DNA from: Methylomicrobium lacus_A | GTDB taxonomy: Bacteria > Pseudomonadota > Gammaproteobacteria > Methylococcales > Methylomonadaceae | NCBI RefSeq assembly: GCF_041897535.1 | Contig: NZ_CP169217.1 | Coordinates: forward strand, 2,542,001 to 2,606,000 | DNA length: 64,000 nt | Reading direction: 5' to 3' | Shown: piece by piece, positions 59,162 to 64,000 of the stretch | Position numbering within the stretch: the first letter of the stretch is position 1 | How the letters are laid out: each line of letters begins with the position of its first letter | Position numbers and translations under genes: made by a program | Notes under the pieces: generated by a model | Told to the model about the DNA's origin: nothing | The model's input: the letters and a program-made list of their open reading frames with translations, nothing else | Databases searched by the model: none

Positions 59162-59459
59162 CGTATTGCTCTCCCCAAAAAACTGATGAACGGTTAAGTA
59201 CTTATCTTTTTGCGTTCGAATGACGCCATTGCTGTAGCAAAGGTAAACCGACCTGCCGGGAAATCCGATTGCGTAGCGCGCATTTTTGACGGACGGCTTA
59301 CGAGGCCAGAGTCTAACACGAATGCTCTTAATAATAGCTTGTCGTCACATGATAGGTATCCGCTCCAAGGGGTAGCACGAAACCACCGAACTTAGGGGCC
59401 GAAAATACTGGATTGCTATACAATGGTCCACTGACCATCAGCGCTTTGAGAATCGAACT
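59162..59459. other. Intergenic region, no supported gene
   Basis: Separates two divergent genes of unknown function. It must contain both promoters. No hairpin, repeat or RNA gene was recognised. Confidence 0.45.
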
Positions 59460-59990
59460 ATGTTGAAAAAAATCATCGCGAAAATCGCCGATATCGTTTT
59501 AGGGGTATTGGTGACCGTTTATATCGTTCTGGAAGAACTGGTTTGGGAAAACATCGCCGAGCCGATCTACACCTTCATCCATGGTCTTGCCATCCTGCAG
59601 AAAGCCGAGGCGTTTATTGACAGGCTCAATCGCCATGTGCTGCTGGTGCTCTTTTTGGCGTTGTTTATCCAGGTGGAGTTACTGGGTATTTTCGCGCTGA
59701 AGCTGATAGGCACAGGCAAGGTGGTCGCCGGGACGGCGCTGTATGCGGGTAAAATTCCGGTTGCCGCGTTCACTTTTTGGCTCTTTCGGGTAGCAAAAGA
59801 GAAACTGATGACATTCGGGTGGTTTAAACAGGCTTACGATTTAATCCTATTGATCATCGAAAGGATTAAATCGAGCGCTATTCACCAAAGCATCGTGGCA
59901 AGGCTTAGAACGGGAAAGGCATGGTTGAAAACGCGCTTGTCCCCTGCCAGGCTATATATCAATAGGCTGATCGAAATACTGAGAAGTTAG
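59460..59990 (+). CDS. Small membrane protein of unknown function
   Basis: A 176-residue protein with an N-terminal amphipathic or membrane segment (AKIADIVLGVLVTVYIVLEE), two further hydrophobic segments (HVLLVLFLALFIQVELLGIF; IPVAAFTFWLFRVAKEKL), and a basic helical C-terminus. No known family is recognised. Its stop codon TAG forms the target-site side of the decayed IS5-type element. Without that insertion the gene would end just before the terminator at 60668-60705. Confidence 0.65.
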   Translation: MLKKIIAKIADIVLGVLVTVYIVLEELVWENIAEPIYTFIHGLAILQKAEAFIDRLNRHVLLVLFLALFIQVELLGIFALKLIGTGKVVAGTALYAGKIPVAAFTFWLFRVAKEKLMTFGWFKQAYDLILLIIERIKSSAIHQSIVARLRTGKAWLKTRLSPARLYINRLIEILRS

Positions 59991-60657
59991 AGGGCTTGCC
60001 ATTTTACAATCATGCCTTTGAAACGCTGTTGGATTGGCCCCACTAATTGAATTTTTTCAGTCACAAAGAAAAAGCCATCGATGCCGCGACAACTGTTTAC
60101 GGATGAACATTGAAACAAATTTAAAACCGTCCTGCTGAGTTTGGGGATTTATGACAAACCCACGCTTCGGCAAACAGTTGAAGGCATTTTTATCGTATGC
60201 GAGCCGGCTGTCTTTGGAGAGACTTGCCGGCAGCCTTTGGCAAATGGAATGCGGTCTATAAGCGATTCAATGCCTGGTCGCTTCAAGAAAAATTAATGGG
60301 GCTCTTTCAGGCACTGGTTGTGGCGCCGGATTTGGAATGGGCATTCATTGACTGCAGTATCGTGAAAGCCCACCAGCATAGCAGCGGCGCAGCCCATGAA
60401 CAGGAAACGGCGATCGGGAAATCGGTTGCGGGCAATACGACTAAAATTCACAGGGTTGTTGATGCGGGCGGCCTTCCCATCCATTTCTCTGTCACCGGAG
60501 GGAAGTCCATGACTGCAAAGAAGCCCCGGAGTTGGTGGCCAAACTTCCCCCGGTTGAGTACGTGGTCGCTGACAAAGGCTATGACAGGTTTGAAGGCGTC
60601 ATCGCCTTGGCCTGTGTTTTCATCTGGCTACCGATGTGAAACGGCAACAGCCCCTAG
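59988..60657 (+). mobile_element. Decayed IS5-family element with internal deletion
   Basis: The ends form imperfect inverted repeats: AGGGCTTGCCATTTTACA at the left (from 59991) and GGGGCTGTTGCCGTTTCACA read inward from the right (to 60654). Both are flanked by TAG (59988-59990 and 60655-60657), a short target duplication of the kind made by some IS5 groups. The transposase has a nonsense codon, two frameshifts and an internal deletion. It sits between a gene and its terminator. Confidence 0.7.
60081..60639 (+). pseudogene. IS5-family transposase, nonsense and frameshifted, internal deletion
   Basis: Reading begins MPRQLFTDEH, then an in-frame TGA (60111-60113) stands where a Trp codon is expected. 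LLSLGIYDKPTLRQTVEGIF follows, then a one-base deletion at about 60190 shifts into the RMRAGCLWRDLP frame (IDCSIVKAH holds the first catalytic Asp). A second one-base deletion (about 60500) shifts to HDCKEAPELVAK and ADKGYD (second Asp). The next residues, FEGVIALACVFIWLPM, are the normal C-terminal end, so the part with the catalytic Glu is gone. It cannot be active. Confidence 0.82.
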
Positions 60658-60667
60658 AATTCGCGAT

Positions 60668-60705
60668 AAAAAAAGCCCGCCCTTCCGTAGAAGGGCGGGC
60701 TTTTT
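60668..60705. terminator. Bidirectional terminator
   Basis: Perfect stem AAAAAGCCCGCCCTT with AAGGGCGGGCTTTTT and a 6-base loop. It ends the spermidine-synthase-like gene on the minus strand and, before the insertion sequence arrived, probably the small membrane protein gene on the plus strand. Confidence 0.9.
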
Positions 60706-60728
60706 GTTTGCGTCTTACCCCGGAGCGC

Positions 60729-62972
60729 CTATTTCCAGATCGTGACGATATTCGTGAAATCGTCGGTCCACGGCTTCAGGCCGAAGGTAATCGGCAGCTT
60801 TTGCCATTTGCCGAGGCTGCTGCTGCGCAATGGATCGAGCGTCTCCGATTTTTTCGCCATCACCACCCAGTCGGTGGCCGCAACCAGCGGAATTTCCTGC
60901 TGCGGGACGAACTCCTGGAGCAGCGCATCATAATGCAGTTGCTTGGCGTGATCGGCCAGCACCTTTTTCAACGCCAGATGGCGGTTGGTGATATGCAGCG
61001 CGAGAATGCCGTTCGGCTTCAGCTTCTTGAAATACAACTGAATCGCTTCCTGCGTCAACAAGTGTGTCGGAATCGAATCGGAGCTGAAGGCATCGATCAC
61101 ATATAAATCGAATTTTTGATCCGGTTCTTTTTCGAGCGACAGGCGCGCATCGCCGACGCGCATGGCCACCTTCGGATTGCAGCCGCTGATATAGGTGAAG
61201 TATTTCGGATTGCTCGCGACCTCGACGACCAGAGGGTCGAGTTCGTAGAAGGTCCAGCTTTGCGTCGGCTTCGCGTAGCAATTCAAGGTGCCGGCGCCGA
61301 GACCGACGACGCCGATCTCCCAGTTTTGATCGACAGCGTCGAAAACGCTGAACACCTGCCCGATAGGCCCCGGCCGGCTGAAATAGGTCAAAGGCGTCAG
61401 CGCATGTTCGGCCGTCAGGCGCTGCGCGCCGTGCTTGGTCGTGCCGTGATAAAACTCGTGGTATTTCTCCGGTTCCCCCTGCTCGTTGGTCAATACGCTT
61501 TCCCGGACCGACAATACGCCGAAAAAGGTGCGGTCCTGGTACAGCGTGTTCGACAACAGACCGTGCAGCCCCATCGTGAAGAAAATCAGGATGCCGGTCG
61601 ACAAAGCCATCGTCAACGGACGGTCCCTGAATGCGTAGAGCAAACCGGCCAACACCAGGAGGCCGACGCCGATCGTGTCGAGATATTCCGGCAGATCATG
61701 GATGCCCAGATACACCGCGATGCCGAACACCAGCAGCAGAACCGGGAACAGTGCCTGTTTCAGCCAGTCGATCTTGTCGCTGCCGAGGGAAAGTTTAAGG
61801 CCCGGACGCAAGAGCAGTGCGGCTACGATCATGATCGGGTATTCATAAACGCCGTTGAACACGAACGGCGCGACGAAGGTGTTGAACATGCCGCCGAGCA
61901 TGCCGGCGAAGGACATGATCAGATAATAGGTAGTCAAATGCCGGGTATGCGGCCGGGCTTTCGCCAGCTCGCCGTGGCAGACCATCACCGCGATGAAGAA
62001 CGCGGCCAGATGCAGCGCCAGATTGACCCAGTACGGAATGATCGCCGGATTGATGAACGAATAGGCGATGAACGGCAAGAGCACCATCGGCTGTAGCTTG
62101 ACCATCCAGGGATGAATCAGGTCGTGCCATTTCGAAAACACGATGATGAAGGTTAGGAGGTAAAGCGTCAACGGGATGATCCAGAGCAGCGGCACCGAAG
62201 CAATGTCGGTGCTGATGTAATTGGTCAGACCGAGCAGCAGGCTCGAAGGCACCAAGGCCAGAACCAGCCAGTGCAACCGGGTCAGAGGGCTCAATTCATC
62301 ATCCGCCCCATTGTCATCCTCTACGACCGGATTTTGCTGCTGCGATTTCCATAACATGAAGGCGCAGCCGGCAATCAAGAGGCACAACAGCACATAGCCG
62401 ATGCTCCAGTCCGACCGTTGCTGATCCAGCCCGATATTCGGCTCCAACAGAAACGGGTAACTGAGCAGCGCGATCAAACTGCCGGCATTGCTCGCCGCAT
62501 ACAGATAATAAGGGTCATGGCTGGTATGGTGGCCGACGTTGGCAAACCATTTCTGGATCAACGGTGCGGTGGTCGAGACCACGAAAAAAGGCAGGCCGAT
62601 CGCGATGAACAAGGTCCACAGCAGCCAGAAAGTCGGATTGCTTTCGGTCGGCGGCGCGGCGTTTTCGGGCATCGCGACCGGCAGTGCCAGCAAACTGACC
62701 AGCATCAATCCGCCATGGATCAGCACCTGCCGATGGGTGTTTTGCCGCGTCGACAGCAGGTGCGCATACAAATAGCCGAGAAAAAGCAGCGTTTGGTAAA
62801 ACACCATGCAGGTATTCCAAACCGACGGCGATCCGCCCAAGAGGGGCAGCAGGATTTTGCCGAACATCGGCTGCAGCACGAACATCAAGGATGCGCTGCT
62901 GAACAGGGTCGCGGCAAACAAAAAGATCAGAGATAAACGGCGGTCGTTCGAGTTTTCTGAAGGCAGGCTCAT
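60729..62972 (-). CDS. Fused membrane transporter/spermidine-synthase-like protein
   Basis: A 747-residue protein. The N-terminal half has about ten to twelve hydrophobic segments (LSLIFLFAATLFSSASLMFV; SVWNTCMVFYQTLLFLGYLY). The C-terminal third (about 540-740) is a methyltransferase-fold domain like spermidine synthase: IGVVGLGAGTLNCYAKP, FYELDPLVVEVASNPKY, DLYVIDAFSSDSIPTHLLT. Such fusions are common in bacteria and are annotated as fused MFS/spermidine synthase; their substrate is not established. It is monocistronic, ends before a strong terminator, and starts about 160 bases from the DUF2934 gene. Confidence 0.88.
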   Translation of the reverse strand: MSLPSENSNDRRLSLIFLFAATLFSSASLMFVLQPMFGKILLPLLGGSPSVWNTCMVFYQTLLFLGYLYAHLLSTRQNTHRQVLIHGGLMLVSLLALPVAMPENAAPPTESNPTFWLLWTLFIAIGLPFFVVSTTAPLIQKWFANVGHHTSHDPYYLYAASNAGSLIALLSYPFLLEPNIGLDQQRSDWSIGYVLLCLLIAGCAFMLWKSQQQNPVVEDDNGADDELSPLTRLHWLVLALVPSSLLLGLTNYISTDIASVPLLWIIPLTLYLLTFIIVFSKWHDLIHPWMVKLQPMVLLPFIAYSFINPAIIPYWVNLALHLAAFFIAVMVCHGELAKARPHTRHLTTYYLIMSFAGMLGGMFNTFVAPFVFNGVYEYPIMIVAALLLRPGLKLSLGSDKIDWLKQALFPVLLLVFGIAVYLGIHDLPEYLDTIGVGLLVLAGLLYAFRDRPLTMALSTGILIFFTMGLHGLLSNTLYQDRTFFGVLSVRESVLTNEQGEPEKYHEFYHGTTKHGAQRLTAEHALTPLTYFSRPGPIGQVFSVFDAVDQNWEIGVVGLGAGTLNCYAKPTQSWTFYELDPLVVEVASNPKYFTYISGCNPKVAMRVGDARLSLEKEPDQKFDLYVIDAFSSDSIPTHLLTQEAIQLYFKKLKPNGILALHITNRHLALKKVLADHAKQLHYDALLQEFVPQQEIPLVAATDWVVMAKKSETLDPLRSSSLGKWQKLPITFGLKPWTDDFTNIVTIWK

Positions 62973-63129
62973 AGTGGTTTAAAGCGGCTCGCTAATTATT
63001 ATTTTTTGAGGCGCTAATGATAAAGCATTTGGCCGCTAATGAGACACTTTAATCCGGAATCGGGGTAAAAATTCGCCGATTTCACGGCAGAAGGCAGTGG
63101 AAGATAAACGCGCGATCGCTCTAAGCTCC

Positions 63130-63624
63130 TTAGCCGTATCGTTTCCAATCCGCGATCATTTTTTTGCACTCGGCGCGCCATTGGCAATCGTTGAACTGAC
63201 TGCAGGGGTCTTCGGCGTCGATCCTGAAACATGGCAACAACTGACAGGCGCATTGAATCGCCTGGATCAGATCGGTCTTCGAATGAATCTGGTCTGGATG
63301 TTCGACGCCGATCGAAAAAGCCAGTCTTTGCAGGCCGACCAGGGTCACCTCGCCGTCTTCCTCCAGGAGGATCAGATAGTCCTGAACCTGGCGCTTGGCA
63401 TAGTCGAGTTCGGCCTCGAACCAGTCTTCCCAGTCGTGGTTCGGCACAAAGCCGCGTTTTTCGGCCTTGAAATACGCGGCGACCGCAATCCATTCGTGGC
63501 GTTTTTGGCTTTCCTCGGCCCAACGTTCGCCGCAGGCTTGAGCACTCGGCGTAGCCTTGGGCGAGATTTCGTCGTTTGGCTCGATCGGCAAGGGCAACCG
63601 GCGATTCTCGGGGCTCGTGTTCAT
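63130..63624 (-). CDS. DUF2934-containing protein
   Basis: A 164-residue soluble protein. The DUF2934 motif is at about residues 43-75 (RHEWIAVAAYFKAEKRGFVP, then NHDWEDWFEAELDYAKRQVQ). The C-terminal part is acidic-aromatic with four Cys (AIQCACQLLPC; DPCSQF), which is not found in the short homologue near 8.3 kb. Function unknown. It is transcribed toward the spermidine-synthase-like gene's upstream side and lies between that gene and polA. Confidence 0.72.
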   Translation of the reverse strand: MNTSPENRRLPLPIEPNDEISPKATPSAQACGERWAEESQKRHEWIAVAAYFKAEKRGFVPNHDWEDWFEAELDYAKRQVQDYLILLEEDGEVTLVGLQRLAFSIGVEHPDQIHSKTDLIQAIQCACQLLPCFRIDAEDPCSQFNDCQWRAECKKMIADWKRYG

Positions 63625-63806
63625 GCAACTTTTCTTGTGTTGAGTAATCCGGACGGGTCTATTGACCTCGATCGGATAAGATTAGTGCACTTTTTATAGG
63701 GTATAAGTGTTTAAACTATTGGGCTGCTTAGCACGGATGCAGGAAGATATTACCCATAAATATCGGGGGGCAAGCGATCTCGTTCGGAGCGGCCTAACGC
63801 CGCCGG

Positions 63807-64000
63807 TTAATGCGCTTCATCCCAATTGTCGCCGACGCCGACGTCGACGAGCAGAGGGACTTTAAGATCGGCGGCCGAATTCATCAGCGCCCTGATCCTG
63901 GCCATGCAATGATCGAGCCGGTCTTCGGCGACTTCGAACACCAGTTCGTCATGCACCTGCATGATCATCTTCGCGTCCACGCGTTCCTCGGTCAGCCAGC
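63807..64000 (-). CDS. polA: DNA polymerase I, C-terminal end (5' part outside window)
   Basis: The last 64 codons on the minus strand read as the end of family A polymerase: MIMQVHDELVFEV (motif C, with the catalytic Asp-Glu pair following His), then LKVPLLVDVGVGDNWDEAH and a TAA stop. The remainder continues beyond the right edge. Identity is clear from these motifs. The gene is on the same strand as the DUF2934 gene. Confidence 0.95.
   Translation of the reverse strand, partial: WLTEERVDAKMIMQVHDELVFEVAEDRLDHCMARIRALMNSAADLKVPLLVDVGVGDNWDEAH

Overview
The window is a GC-rich proteobacterial chromosome segment with a compact layout. The gene set points to a gammaproteobacterium: petABC followed directly by sspA-sspB, queA, an adjacent ubiD-prlC pair, uup and yheS, and the C-terminal end of polA at the right edge. 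The SmbP-like protein, the amount of envelope and metal-handling genes, and a globin beside a methane-monooxygenase-type reductase would fit an aerobic methanotroph or relative (Methylococcales). That placement is inference, because no methane-oxidation gene is present.

Region by region. 1-6.3 kb: a tripartite RND efflux operon (adaptor, pump, outer-membrane channel) with a divergent TetR regulator and a clear palindromic operator. 6.3-13 kb: single genes (M28 peptidase, tandem CDGSH protein, DUF2934 protein, AraC regulator with divergent amidohydrolase, SmbP-like protein). 13.2-14.7 kb: an IS66-type insertion sequence with matching ends and an exact 8-bp target duplication, but a frameshifted transposase. 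14.8-19.2 kb: a signalling cluster of CheB-CheR-PAS hybrid, PAS histidine kinase and NarL-type regulator. 19.5-30 kb: tRNA-Ser, uup, cinA-like and carrier genes, a cold-shock gene, an inositol-phosphatase-type gene, a radical SAM gene, a GST/TetR pair with two operators, and a PhoQ-like kinase with no adjacent response regulator. 30.2-39.3 kb: a TonB receptor under a probable Zur box, hisC, petABC, sspAB, tRNA-Lys, a lipoprotein and an HPF/RaiA protein.

39.36-45.95 kb: an AT-rich integrative element of about 6.5 kb, inserted at the 3' end of tRNA-Leu(CAA) and bounded by a 63/64-bp direct repeat. It carries a P4-type integrase, a DUF6387-like protein, an AlpA-type regulator, a RepA-type ATPase, a cluster of about 10-bp-phased GAAC/GTTC repeats that could be an origin, and one cargo gene. 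The cargo protein joins an IF2-N-like domain, a charged coiled coil, a helical/TPR-like middle and an Mrr-type PD-(D/E)xK nuclease domain. It is the best candidate here for an undescribed defence system.

46-64 kb: queA; an Fe-S-type repressor facing a truncated-globin/reductase operon across a nested 40-bp palindrome; ubiD-prlC; pentapeptide, TM2, UspA and YheS genes; a HAD phosphatase; a decayed IS5-type element inserted just after a stop codon; a fused MFS/spermidine-synthase-like protein; a second DUF2934 protein; and the polA 3' end.
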